DNA of 64,000 nt from Psychromonas sp. SA13A (lineage in GTDB: Bacteria; Pseudomonadota; Gammaproteobacteria; Enterobacterales; Psychromonadaceae). The stretch lies in NCBI RefSeq assembly GCF_011378715.1, contig NZ_WTKU01000018.1, forward strand, positions 25,498 to 89,497, written 5' to 3'. The notes beneath the pieces are model-generated. The model was not told the origin of the DNA and ran no database searches. It was given only the letters and a program-made list of their open reading frames with translations. Of this stretch, positions 39,769 through 48,723 are shown piece by piece; positions within the stretch are counted from its first letter, which is position 1; each line of letters begins with the position of its first letter. Made by a program: the position numbers and the translations under genes.

Positions 39769-40155
39769 TTAGCTAAATGCGTCGATAATACTGCATTGCG
39801 AATGTTGATCGCCGTGACACTGTTGTGTGATCTTGGTTAATTGATTAACAATCGCTTGCTGCTGTTGAATACGCATCTCGATTTCCTTAATTTTCTCTAA
39901 GGCAATCTTTTTTACATCTGCGCTACTTCTGTTTTCATCCTCACCGAGTACTAATAATGCTTTACATTCTTTTAGGTTAAAACCTGCCAACTTAGTTTTA
40001 TGGATAAAATGTAGTTGTTTTAATATTTTTGGAGTGTAAAAACGATAATCATTTTCTCCCCTAGGCGGTGTGCTAATCAAACCAATAGATTCATAATGAC
40101 GAATCGATTTGACTGACAACCCCGTTTCTTTTGCTGCTTGGCTGATTGAATACAT
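39769..40155 (-). CDS. cueR: Copper-responsive MerR-family regulator CueR
   Basis: A 128-residue MerR regulator: ISQAAKETGLSVKSIRHYES is the helix-turn-helix, followed by wing and coiled coil, and the copper-binding cysteines Cys113 and Cys121 are in the C-terminal loop (QCHGDQHSQC, C-x7-C as in CueR). The ATG at 40155 with AGGAG before it is chosen over an upstream in-frame start that would add 31 non-family residues. It lies 128 bp downstream of copA on the same strand, not divergent as in E. coli, and presumably acts at the copA promoter. Confidence 0.87.
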   Translation of the reverse strand: MYSISQAAKETGLSVKSIRHYESIGLISTPPRGENDYRFYTPKILKQLHFIHKTKLAGFNLKECKALLVLGEDENRSSADVKKIALEKIKEIEMRIQQQQAIVNQLTKITQQCHGDQHSQCSIIDAFS

Positions 40156-40244
40156 AGCGGCTCCTACCTGTCGCAGAGTGTTAAAGTCATACGTTATAAA
40201 ATTATGATTTATATGTTCATAATTTATAAGATCATTGTTTAGTG

Positions 40245-40274
40245 TCACTATTACACATTAACGTGTAATAGTGA
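40245..40274 (-). terminator. Hairpin between copA and cueR
   Basis: Perfect 12-bp arms TCACTATTACAC / GTGTAATAGTGA with a 6-nt loop, ten bases after the copA stop. There is no T-run, so it may be a weak terminator or mRNA 3' stabiliser of copA. Confidence 0.5.
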
Positions 40275-40283
40275 TTTCTATAC

Positions 40284-42674
40284 TTATTTATCAATGTCGA
40301 TTTTAATGCGTTTTAACAATAAAGAATTACTTAACACCGTTAAACTTGATGCCGTCATCGCAATGGCCGCTAGGGTAGGGTTTAAATAACCAAAAGCAGC
40401 CGCTGGAATAGCTAAACTATTAAAGATAAATGCCCAGAATAAGTTTTGACGAATGGTTGACCAAGTACTGCGTGATATTTTAATCGCCACTGCAATCAAA
40501 CGAGGATCGTCGCGCATTAATGTCATTGAAGCAGTTTGTTTTGCAACATCACTGCCCCCTCCCATTGCTATACTGACGTCTGCTTTTGCTAATGCAGGCG
40601 CATCATTAACACCATCACCTACCATGGCAACCAGTGATTGTTGTTGTAATGTCGACAGCTGTTGCAGTTTTTGTTCAGGCGTTTGCTCAGCAAAGTAACT
40701 TTTTATACCCAGCTTCTTGCTCATCGACTGCACTACATTTTCCTTATCTCCACTGATAAGTGTGGTTGCTAAACCTAATTCATGTAAGTCTGAAATAGCT
40801 TGTTGGCTTTCAGCACGCACTTGATCTTCAATAGTAAAATAGCCGATCAGATATTGTTGATAACAAACATAAATAATATTATCTGTTGAGTCTGGCTTAA
40901 CACCATGAATAGCAAGTTGCTGTATTAAATCGATATCAAATCGCGCTAATATCTTAGCATTACCTGCAATCACGACTTGGTTATTAAAATGACCTTGAAT
41001 GCCTTCACCATGGATACTACTAATGTCACTCACGTCCATTGCCTGTACATTAAGTGTTTGACAATGTGCACTGACCGCTTTGGCTATGGGGTGCTTGCTT
41101 GCCTGTTGTAAACCCAATAATAACGGCAAAAAGTCTTTATCAAAGGCAGTAATATTATTTAAACTAACTTGCCCTTTAGTTAAAGTACCTGTTTTATCAA
41201 AGGCAATGTGAGTTAGTTTATGTGCAAGCTGTAACGTATTAATATCTTTTATTAAAATACCTTTTTGTGCAGCTAAGCCGGTACCCACTACCATAGCCGT
41301 TGGTGTCGCTAAACCTAACGCACAGGGGCAGGCGATCACTAATACCGCAACACTGTGGATTAATGCCTGTTCAAAATCACCATTATATAACCACCATGCA
41401 CTAAACGTGACCAGCGCAATGGCTAATACAATCGGTACAAAAATAGCACTTATTCTATCAACCAACTGTAATATAGGCGCTTTACTCATTTGCGCTGACT
41501 CAACTAATTGGATAATCTGATACAATTTAGTTTGTTCTTTAACAGCGGTGCTTTTCATTAATAAAACACCATCGCCATTAATGGTACCGGCAAAGGCTGT
41601 ATCTTTTACTTGCTTGAGTATTGGTTTACTTTCACCGGTTAATAACGACTCATCAATATAACTGCTTCCTTCTAAAATAATTCCATCAACAGGTACTTTA
41701 TCACCGGCAGCGATTTGTATTAGATCGTTCACTTGTACTTGATCAATCAGCACGCGTTTAAATTCTTTGCCTTTTTTGACTAAAGCATCAACAGCTTGTA
41801 ATTTACTAAGCGCACTCACGGCTTTTGAGCTAGCTTGTTTAGCCTGAAACTCCAAAAACTTCCCTAAACGGATCAATACAATCACTAAACTACTGCTTTC
41901 AAAATAAAGATGCCCAGCATGTCCTGTTAATATCATATACAGGCTAAAAAAGTAGGCGGCAGAGGTGCCTAACACCACTAGCACATCCATATTTGCTGAA
42001 CGTCCTTTAATGCTTCTCCATGCTCCTTTATAGAAACGAGCGCCGACAATAAATTGCAAAGGGGTCGCCAAGGCAAACTCTAACCAAGGTGATAATAGCG
42101 GGGCATCATTAAATAGCATACTCACCATGGCCAACCAAAATGGCAAGCTTAGTAATAGCGCAATAGCTAAACCGAGTTTTTCATGTAACTGTTTTTTATC
42201 TTCTTTTTGTTGTTTCGCTAATTGTTGTTGCTGTGAGTTTAGTGCTTTTTTTTGTGTTAATGGGTAGGGACTTAAATCGACAAGTTCACTAATGAATGTG
42301 TCGTTGACAAAGCTGGCTAGGGTTTCAATATACACAGTCTGCGTTGCAAAGTTAGCTTTAACATCAACAACTAATGGATGTTTTTTTAAGGCTGTAACCG
42401 TTGATTCAACACAGCTTGAGCAAGACCACTCAGCTTCAAAAATAACTTGTTGATGATCCGTTTGATAGCCTTTTTGCTCTAAAATAGTCATAATTTGTGG
42501 CGCAAGCGGGGCATTTAATAGCGACTTATTGACGTCTAAACTTGCTTTTTCTAGTGTGATATTTACATTCGCCTCTATGCCATCAAGAGTATTAAAGGCA
42601 GCACTTAGCTTACTCGCACAACTTGCACAATTCATACCATAGACAGGGAATGTTATTTGTTGCGTTGTTGTCAT
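40284..42674 (-). CDS. copA: Copper-exporting P-type ATPase
   Basis: A 796-residue P1B-type ATPase. Two heavy-metal-associated domains at the N terminus (GMNCASCASKL, and a variant EAEWSCSSCVES) are followed by membrane helices, the CPC motif (ACPCALGLATPTAM), the phosphorylated Asp493 (FDKTGTLTKG), HP and GDGVNDAPAL. It pumps Cu(I) out of the cytoplasm. Its promoter at 42761-42791 has a MerR-type layout and cueR lies downstream. Confidence 0.95.
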   Translation of the reverse strand: MTTTQQITFPVYGMNCASCASKLSAAFNTLDGIEANVNITLEKASLDVNKSLLNAPLAPQIMTILEQKGYQTDHQQVIFEAEWSCSSCVESTVTALKKHPLVVDVKANFATQTVYIETLASFVNDTFISELVDLSPYPLTQKKALNSQQQQLAKQQKEDKKQLHEKLGLAIALLLSLPFWLAMVSMLFNDAPLLSPWLEFALATPLQFIVGARFYKGAWRSIKGRSANMDVLVVLGTSAAYFFSLYMILTGHAGHLYFESSSLVIVLIRLGKFLEFQAKQASSKAVSALSKLQAVDALVKKGKEFKRVLIDQVQVNDLIQIAAGDKVPVDGIILEGSSYIDESLLTGESKPILKQVKDTAFAGTINGDGVLLMKSTAVKEQTKLYQIIQLVESAQMSKAPILQLVDRISAIFVPIVLAIALVTFSAWWLYNGDFEQALIHSVAVLVIACPCALGLATPTAMVVGTGLAAQKGILIKDINTLQLAHKLTHIAFDKTGTLTKGQVSLNNITAFDKDFLPLLLGLQQASKHPIAKAVSAHCQTLNVQAMDVSDISSIHGEGIQGHFNNQVVIAGNAKILARFDIDLIQQLAIHGVKPDSTDNIIYVCYQQYLIGYFTIEDQVRAESQQAISDLHELGLATTLISGDKENVVQSMSKKLGIKSYFAEQTPEQKLQQLSTLQQQSLVAMVGDGVNDAPALAKADVSIAMGGGSDVAKQTASMTLMRDDPRLIAVAIKISRSTWSTIRQNLFWAFIFNSLAIPAAAFGYLNPTLAAIAMTASSLTVLSNSLLLKRIKIDIDK

Positions 42675-42760
42675 ATCAGTTATCTCCTGCTTATTGTTTA
42701 TCCAGTAATAGGTTGTTCATAAAAGACTAAAAAGCCTTACTGTATAGTTTCGATGCATAA

Positions 42761-42791
42761 AGCATAACCCTTACCCTTAGGGTAATGTCAA
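42761..42791 (-). promoter_or_regulatory. CueR-type copA promoter with 19-bp spacer
   Basis: On the minus strand: -35 TTGACA (42786-42791), then exactly 19 bp, then -10 TATGCT (42761-42766). The spacer contains the perfect 15-bp palindrome TTACCCTTAGGGTAA (42771-42785). An over-long spacer with a central dyad is the mark of MerR-family activators, so CueR control of copA is inferred. Confidence 0.75.
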
Positions 42792-42848
42792 ACCTAATTA
42801 AGACATTTTATTAACGCTTGTAATTTTTGCATATTTCAATATCATCAA

Positions 42849-42864
42849 CTGGATATAAAAACAG
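42849..42864 (+). promoter_or_regulatory. LexA (SOS) box before dinB
   Basis: CTGGATATAAAAACAG fits the CTG-N10-CAG LexA consensus and is flanked by AA and TT to give a longer dyad, 70 bp before the dinB start. dinB is an SOS gene in E. coli. Confidence 0.7.
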
Positions 42865-42934
42865 TTGATTTAACTATGCAATTTAACTATATCTAATCGT
42901 TTATCACATCATTCTATTTAAGGTTTGTCATGAT

Positions 42935-44044
42935 ATGAGTAAAGATACTCGCTATCCGAATACAGAGGCGAATGTTAAAACACCTTTGCAGCGTAAAATA
43001 GTACATATCGATATGGACTCATTTTTTGCATCGGTAGAAATGCGTGATCAACCAAATTATAAAGATATACCGCTTGCTGTTGGAGGAAGTACTTCACAGC
43101 GAGGGGTGATCAGTACTTGTAACTATAATGCACGACAATATGGCGTACATTCCGCAATGCCAACCTCTCAGGCTTTGAAGTTATGTCCGCAATTAACTGT
43201 GGTACCTGGTCGAATGCACGTTTATAAAGCTGTTTCGAAACAGATAAGAGCTATTTTTGAGCGCTATACCCACCTTATAGAACCGTTATCGTTAGATGAG
43301 GCATTCCTTGATGTTACAGAATGCCGACAATTACATGGTTCGGCCACGTTAATAGCTGAAGCCATTAGAAATGATATACGCAATGAATTGAATTTGACTG
43401 CTTCAGCGGGCGTTGCTCCCATCAAGTTTCTGGCCAAAGTCGCTTCTGATCTGAATAAACCAGATGGCCAATGTGTTATTCCACCGGATCAAGTTCAAGG
43501 TGTCATCGATACACTGCCTCTTGAGAAAATACCGGGTGTGGGTAAAGTCAGTTTAAAAAAACTTCATCAGGAAAACTTTTACCTTTGTGAAGATATTAAA
43601 AATACTGATTATCGTGAATTACTTAGAAAATTTGGTCGCATGGGATTATCGTTATGGAATTACAGCCATGGCATTGATGAACGGGAAGTGATCACTGAAC
43701 GAGAGCGAAAATCGGTTGGAGTAGAACGAACATTTTCAAGCAATATTTCAACTTTTGATGAATGTTGGCAGTTCATTGAACAGCACCTTTATCATGAATT
43801 GGATAAACGATTAGAACGTGCTTCCCCTTCTAAAAAAATTACCAAACAGAGCATTAAAATTAAGTTTGCTGATTTTCAATTAACTACCATAGAACATGGG
43901 CAAAAGCAGCTAAATTTATCGCATTTTCGCGAGTTACTACAGGAAATTCTACAACGACAACAGGGTCGAGAGATAAGGCTACTCGGTCTCAGTGTCATGT
44001 TAAAACCTGAAGTACAAGAAAAGCAGCTTAATTTAGATTTATAA
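42935..44044 (+). CDS. dinB: DNA polymerase IV
   Basis: A 369-residue Y-family translesion polymerase. VHIDMDSFFASVEM (first catalytic Asp), YSLDEAFLDVTE-like PLSLDEAFLDVTE (catalytic Asp-Glu), AGVAPIKFLAKVASD and IPGVGKVSLKKL (helix-hairpin-helix) are present. The C-terminal little-finger domain follows, though the end lacks a clear QLxLxF-like clamp-binding peptide except QLNLDL, which could serve. A LexA box lies upstream. Confidence 0.95.
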   Translation: MSKDTRYPNTEANVKTPLQRKIVHIDMDSFFASVEMRDQPNYKDIPLAVGGSTSQRGVISTCNYNARQYGVHSAMPTSQALKLCPQLTVVPGRMHVYKAVSKQIRAIFERYTHLIEPLSLDEAFLDVTECRQLHGSATLIAEAIRNDIRNELNLTASAGVAPIKFLAKVASDLNKPDGQCVIPPDQVQGVIDTLPLEKIPGVGKVSLKKLHQENFYLCEDIKNTDYRELLRKFGRMGLSLWNYSHGIDEREVITERERKSVGVERTFSSNISTFDECWQFIEQHLYHELDKRLERASPSKKITKQSIKIKFADFQLTTIEHGQKQLNLSHFRELLQEILQRQQGREIRLLGLSVMLKPEVQEKQLNLDL

Positions 44045-44124
44045 AGTATTGAAGTGTGCTAATTAACCATTGCTGTTTTTAGCATACAAAAAATTAACAA
44101 AGCATCGAAAGATAAGAAGGTACT

Positions 44125-44160
44125 AAAAATTAGCAAGGTGTAAAAATAGTTATACCTTGC
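44125..44160 (-). terminator. Terminator of the marC-family gene
   Basis: On the minus strand GCAAGGTATA pairs with the arm near TACACCTTGC across a short loop and is followed by TAATTTTTAG. It lies just after the 44170 stop. Confidence 0.5.
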
Positions 44161-44169
44161 CAATTATTA

Positions 44170-44766
44170 TCACATCGAGATGTTACGAATACCTTCATAA
44201 ATAAATTGAATCGCTAACGCAGCGAGGATCACGCCTAAAAAACGTCGTAAGATTTCATCACCGGTTTTACCTATGACTTTTTTTAAGTACTTTGATGTGA
44301 CCATAGCGAACAAGGTTATTACTAAAACACTGATGATGGCAGCGCTAACCGAGACCACTGAATTACCTTCTGTATTTTGAGAAAATAATAAAATAGCTAA
44401 AGTTAAGGTACCAGGCCCTGCTAATAAGGGAATCGACATTGGAAACACTGAAATATCCGCGTCTTTTTCAGTCTTAGCAAATTTTAACTCCTGTGTGATC
44501 ATCATAAAGGCGGTATAGAAAAGTAATAAACCGCCGGAAATGCGTAAGGAGTTAATATTAATGCCAAGGTGATAAAACAATGCCTCACCGTAATTACCAA
44601 ATAAAATGAGCGTTACACCACTTATTAAAACTGACTTTATGGCCATTAAGTTACGGTATTTTTGATCACTACCAGAAGTTAGTGAATTAAAAATAAGCGC
44701 CGAACCAATGGGGTCAATAATAACCAATAAACCGGTCATAGCGTGCAAGTATAGTGTAATGTCCAT
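44170..44766 (-). CDS. MarC-family membrane protein
   Basis: A 198-residue protein with about six hydrophobic helices, including the family motifs VIIDPIGSALIF and FPMSIPLLAGPGTLT. MarC/UPF0056 proteins have no settled function, in spite of the name. It starts 20 bp downstream of the YjiH-family gene, on the same strand, and is probably co-transcribed with it. Confidence 0.85.
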   Translation of the reverse strand: MDITLYLHAMTGLLVIIDPIGSALIFNSLTSGSDQKYRNLMAIKSVLISGVTLILFGNYGEALFYHLGININSLRISGGLLLFYTAFMMITQELKFAKTEKDADISVFPMSIPLLAGPGTLTLAILLFSQNTEGNSVVSVSAAIISVLVITLFAMVTSKYLKKVIGKTGDEILRRFLGVILAALAIQFIYEGIRNISM

Positions 44767-44786
44767 TTTATTATCTCAGTACCGCT

Positions 44787-46172
44787 TTAAAATATAAGGT
44801 GTGCTATTCCAGCAATCACAGGCAAAGTCACCAGAGTACGAAGAATAAAAATGATAAATAATTCAACAATATTAATCGGTATTTTACTGCCTATTAATAA
44901 CGCACCGACTTCACTCATATAGATTAATTGAGTCACAGACATTGCAGCAATGATGAAACGGGTCATATCAGATTCGATAGAAGCCGCTAGAATCGATGGA
45001 ATAAACATATCTGCAAAACCGACCACAATAGTGGTTGATGCTTGTTCAGCTTCTGGAATTTGTAATAGTTCAAGTAGTGGAATAAATGGCATGCCTAAAT
45101 AATTAAAAATAGGCGTATATTCAGCAATAACCAAGGCTACCGTACCAATCGCCATGATCACTGGGATCACACCAAAGACCATATCAATAACATTTTTTAA
45201 GCCATCTACTATTGTATGTTTAATTCCTTTGGAATGTTCAGCACGCTCTAATGCTTGATGTAATCCCCAAGATAAAACATGGTGACCTTCAGGCGTTTTT
45301 TCATCATTTTCGTGACGTGAAGAACCATCAATATAAGTGTCTTTTTTAAAGCATAAAGGCGGTAATTTAGGCACTACGATAGCAGCAACTAAACCGGCTG
45401 CACATACAGAGAGGTAAAAAGGTAAAAATAAGTACTCTAATTTAACTTGTGCAATCACCACCAATGAAAAGGTAATGGATACAGCAGAGAACGTTGTACC
45501 AATAACAGCCGCTTCACGTTGCGTATAAAAACGTGATTCATATTGTTTACTGGTTAATAGAATACCAACACTGCCGTCACCTAACCAAGATGCCATACAG
45601 TCAATGGCACTACGGCCAGGTAAGTTAAATACAGGACGCATAATCTTGGTTAATAAGGTACCAAATAATTCTAACAAACCAAAATTAAGCAATAAAGGTA
45701 GTAACAAACCAGCAAAAATAAATACACAAAGTAAAATAGGTAATAGGTCGTTCAACACTAAGGCCCCTGTATTACCTGAGTTGATCATTTCTGGGCCAAC
45801 TTGCCAATAGGTTAGAGTGATAAAAATCGCGCCTAATACGCGTACCAACAACCAAGCAGGGCTGACGTTTAATAATCCATTTAAAAATTCATTATTTACT
45901 AAAAAAGCAGGTTTAATAAATTTACATAATAAACTTAAAACCGCAGTAGTTAGCACCACTAAGGTTACGATCAATGTGGCAGAATCTCCTAGAAACGCTT
46001 GTAGGGCTTTGGAGATAATCGCGATCGGGATAGTTAACGCATTATCGTAATTAATAGGCGTCATAAATAATAATAAGCCAATTAAAGAGGGAATAATAAA
46101 CGTCAAAATCGTCGCGAATGTAAATGATTTTTTTTCTGTCACACTGTCTACCTTTGTTAAGTTTATTAGCAT
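44787..46172 (-). CDS. YjiH-family membrane protein with nucleoside-recognition (Gate) domain
   Basis: A 461-residue polytopic membrane protein. LPGRSAIDCMASWLGDGSVGIL is the nucleoside recognition/Gate motif of the YjiH family, and ADMFIPSILAASIESDMTRFII is a second conserved block. Transport of a nucleoside-like solute is suggested by the fold but not proved. It precedes the MarC gene in one unit. Confidence 0.8.
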   Translation of the reverse strand: MLINLTKVDSVTEKKSFTFATILTFIIPSLIGLLLFMTPINYDNALTIPIAIISKALQAFLGDSATLIVTLVVLTTAVLSLLCKFIKPAFLVNNEFLNGLLNVSPAWLLVRVLGAIFITLTYWQVGPEMINSGNTGALVLNDLLPILLCVFIFAGLLLPLLLNFGLLELFGTLLTKIMRPVFNLPGRSAIDCMASWLGDGSVGILLTSKQYESRFYTQREAAVIGTTFSAVSITFSLVVIAQVKLEYLFLPFYLSVCAAGLVAAIVVPKLPPLCFKKDTYIDGSSRHENDEKTPEGHHVLSWGLHQALERAEHSKGIKHTIVDGLKNVIDMVFGVIPVIMAIGTVALVIAEYTPIFNYLGMPFIPLLELLQIPEAEQASTTIVVGFADMFIPSILAASIESDMTRFIIAAMSVTQLIYMSEVGALLIGSKIPINIVELFIIFILRTLVTLPVIAGIAHLIF

Positions 46173-46604
46173 TAAAAGCTAAGTTTAATAGCGCAATCAC
46201 GCGCAAGGCGGCAAGGGTACTTGCTTTATATTCTGTTGTAAATCGACATGTACTAACATTTACTGAACCAGATCAGAAAAAGTTAAATTAAGGCAAAAAA
46301 GGGGGGCCAAAACTCGCTGTTAGTAAAGTAAGTTAGCTAATTTAAATCAGTGAATAGAAAGTAAGGGGATAGCTAACTGCTTATTAGCTTCTGTAATTTG
46401 AACGGCAACGGACACAGTTAATGGTGCATTATCGCTTAATACCTATAAAACTATTTTTCAGCCGATAATTAAGGCGAGTTATGATTAAAAATGTGATCCA
46501 TTACGTTTACTTATTGATACTGAATAAATCAATTTTCATAAATCAATCTATACTCTTAACCACTATAATCACTATTTACAATGACTTGATAAGAAAGAAG
46601 CCTT
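46173..46604. other. Divergent intergenic region, 432 bp
   Basis: Lies between the YjiH gene and the diguanylate cyclase. A run AAAAAAGGGGGGCC at 46296 is the only feature that stands out. No gene or RNA was recognised. Confidence 0.5.
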
Positions 46605-47624
46605 ATGAGCAGAGAATTAATTGTTGAATCAGCAAAAAATTTAAAAAAAGCATTACCACTGATGATGAAATATTCAGTCCCGACCACACCCAGTAATTAT
46701 GCACTTTGGTATAATTATGCAGCAGAAAAAAATGTTGCATTAAAAGAGTCAATGGATAAATTATTGAAAGATAATGATAACTGCCCACCTATTCAAGCTG
46801 AATCCTTGTATCGAGAACATATTCGTTCGGAAGAAGAGAATGCAACCTCAGAGCTCCGTACCTCCATTGAAAAAATGATGCTTCAGCTTGATAAGTCAAT
46901 TATTGATACCCATTCTGATACCAATCAATTTCAACAATCTTTTGAAAAGACTGTCGCTAATATTAGTAAAGTGGAAGAAGAAGGCTGGTCTATCGATGAG
47001 GTGATCGGGTTATTAAAGAATCTAGAAAGAGATGCCAAACAGATGCGTAATGCAACGCGTTTTTTTGGTAATAGCTTAAGCGTTGCAAAAAGTGAAATTG
47101 ATTCATTAAAAGAACAGTTAGTGCAAACTCGCCATGCGGCTATGTATGACTCTTTAACTGGATTATTTAATCGCAATGCATTTGATACTGAGTTATCTGC
47201 GTATTTAAAAGCCGATACCAAAGGTTTATGCCTTATTCTTTGTGATATCGACCATTTTAAAAAATTCAATGATACCTGGGGACATTTATTAGGCGACCAA
47301 GTCTTAAAAGCAGTCGGTAGAAAAATCAATGATGTTATGCGCAATGGGAGCACGGCTTATCGATTTGGTGGTGAAGAGTTTGTGATGTTATTACCTAAAA
47401 CAAATGTACGAATCGCACGGCAATTTGCCGAAACCACACGAAAACAATTTGAAAAATTGACCTTAAAAGACAAACGTTCAGGACAAATGATCAATAACAT
47501 CACCGCATCGTTTGGTGTCGTTGAAAGTAAATCGGGTGAAAGCATCAGCGAATTAATCGCACGGGCCGATGACTATTTATATAAAGCAAAACGTTTAGGT
47601 CGTAATCGGGTTTTACCAATATAA
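46605..47624 (+). CDS. Diguanylate cyclase
   Basis: A 339-residue cytoplasmic protein: an about 165-residue helical N-terminal region with no membrane segment, then a GGDEF domain starting near DSLTGLFNRNAF. The active-site motif GGEEF is at residues 255-259, so GTP conversion to cyclic di-GMP is expected. The inhibitory I-site RxxD is incomplete: at nine residues before GG there is Arg, but Ser replaces the Asp (MRNGSTAYRFGG), so product inhibition may be weak. The signal sensed by the N-terminal part is unknown. Confidence 0.9.
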   Translation: MSRELIVESAKNLKKALPLMMKYSVPTTPSNYALWYNYAAEKNVALKESMDKLLKDNDNCPPIQAESLYREHIRSEEENATSELRTSIEKMMLQLDKSIIDTHSDTNQFQQSFEKTVANISKVEEEGWSIDEVIGLLKNLERDAKQMRNATRFFGNSLSVAKSEIDSLKEQLVQTRHAAMYDSLTGLFNRNAFDTELSAYLKADTKGLCLILCDIDHFKKFNDTWGHLLGDQVLKAVGRKINDVMRNGSTAYRFGGEEFVMLLPKTNVRIARQFAETTRKQFEKLTLKDKRSGQMINNITASFGVVESKSGESISELIARADDYLYKAKRLGRNRVLPI

Positions 47625-47968
47625 CGAACATGGCAAAGCCAAAGCTCAACCCCTGCCCACAGTTATATTTTTCGATACAACGATAGCTTTCAGTTACAAC
47701 GATAGTTTTAATTACAGCTTTGTTTAAAGCTGTAATTGAAGTTTTGGTTACAACTTTATTTATAGGACTAGCTGTCAAAGATGCCAACGCATTGAAAATA
47801 GTTAACTTAATAAACAGTGTTTATTGACTATTCATTAATCTGCCCATACAGTAAGTTTTTCAAGGTGCTAATAACGTTCTCAATGTTGTAGCACCTCACT
47901 GATGCAAAGTCATGGAAAGCTGAGACGCTGCATTTATTTTTTAGTTTACTGATATTTTAGGGATCCTC
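47625..47968. other. Intergenic region after the diguanylate cyclase
   Basis: Contains the hairpin at 47710-47737 and otherwise AT-rich sequence leading to the GST promoter. No gene seen. Confidence 0.5.
47710..47737 (+). terminator. Hairpin after the diguanylate cyclase gene
   Basis: Perfect 12-bp arms AATTACAGCTTT / AAAGCTGTAATT with a 4-nt loop, followed by GAAGTTTTGG. A terminator with a short T-run. Confidence 0.55.
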
Positions 47969-48529
47969 ATGGAATTATACGGTAGTTATACTTCGCCTTT
48001 TGTACGCCAATGTCGTATTGCATTTTTACAAACAGCATTAGATTTTGATTTCATTGAAATAGACATGGTCAAAAGCGCAGAGTTATCGCCAACCCAAAAA
48101 GTACCTTTATTGGTTGATTGTGAATTACAATTAACAGACTCTAGCTCGATTTTAACGCATATCTATGAAGTAGCAGGGGAAGACTTTTTATCAGATGTAG
48201 AAGAAGTTGAGCTCTACCATATGACCAATACCTTGATGGATGCATACGTAAACTTATTTATGTTAGCTAAGTTTGATGGCATCACGCCTGAAAAAAGCCT
48301 GTATTTAACACGTCAACAGCAGCGTACACAATCAGGGTTAGTGGCGATGAATAACAAAAAGTTTAGCCAAGCTTTACCATTAACCAATGCAGAAATGAGA
48401 GTAGCCGTATTTCTTGACTGGGCAACGTACCGAGATCTTTTATCATTAAAGGATCTGCCGAATTTACAACATCTATTAACCCTAGCGAATACAGACCCAA
48501 TCTTTGTAGAAACAGCACCTGTAGGGTAA
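47969..48529 (+). CDS. Glutathione S-transferase-like protein
   Basis: A 186-residue protein with the thioredoxin-like N-terminal GST domain (MELYGSYTSPFVRQCRIAF, then QKVPLLVD with the cis-proline, then LTDSSSILTHI for glutathione binding) and a short helical C-terminal domain. The substrate is unknown. AGGGATC precedes the start. A strong terminator follows. Confidence 0.82.
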   Translation: MELYGSYTSPFVRQCRIAFLQTALDFDFIEIDMVKSAELSPTQKVPLLVDCELQLTDSSSILTHIYEVAGEDFLSDVEEVELYHMTNTLMDAYVNLFMLAKFDGITPEKSLYLTRQQQRTQSGLVAMNNKKFSQALPLTNAEMRVAVFLDWATYRDLLSLKDLPNLQHLLTLANTDPIFVETAPVG

Positions 48530-48594
48530 AGACTGAGTGTTTAACGAATCAATTACTTAGCTAACTATTAATTGACTCATCAATCGATAAAAAC

Positions 48595-48647
48595 AAAAAA
48601 GCCGCTTTTTGCTAACTAATAAGGTTAACAATAAAGCGGCTTTTTTT
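48595..48647. terminator. Bidirectional terminator between the GST gene and pykA
   Basis: AAAAAAGCCGCTTT / AAAGCGGCTTTTTTT arms of 14 bp around a 25-nt loop, with T-runs on both strands. Confidence 0.85.
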
Positions 48648-48723
48648 ATGGTCATTGTTTTTATGAGCATTTTTTTATAGTTGTTAATAAGCTTAACTGA
48701 ACTACTACAAACTTAATTAAACG

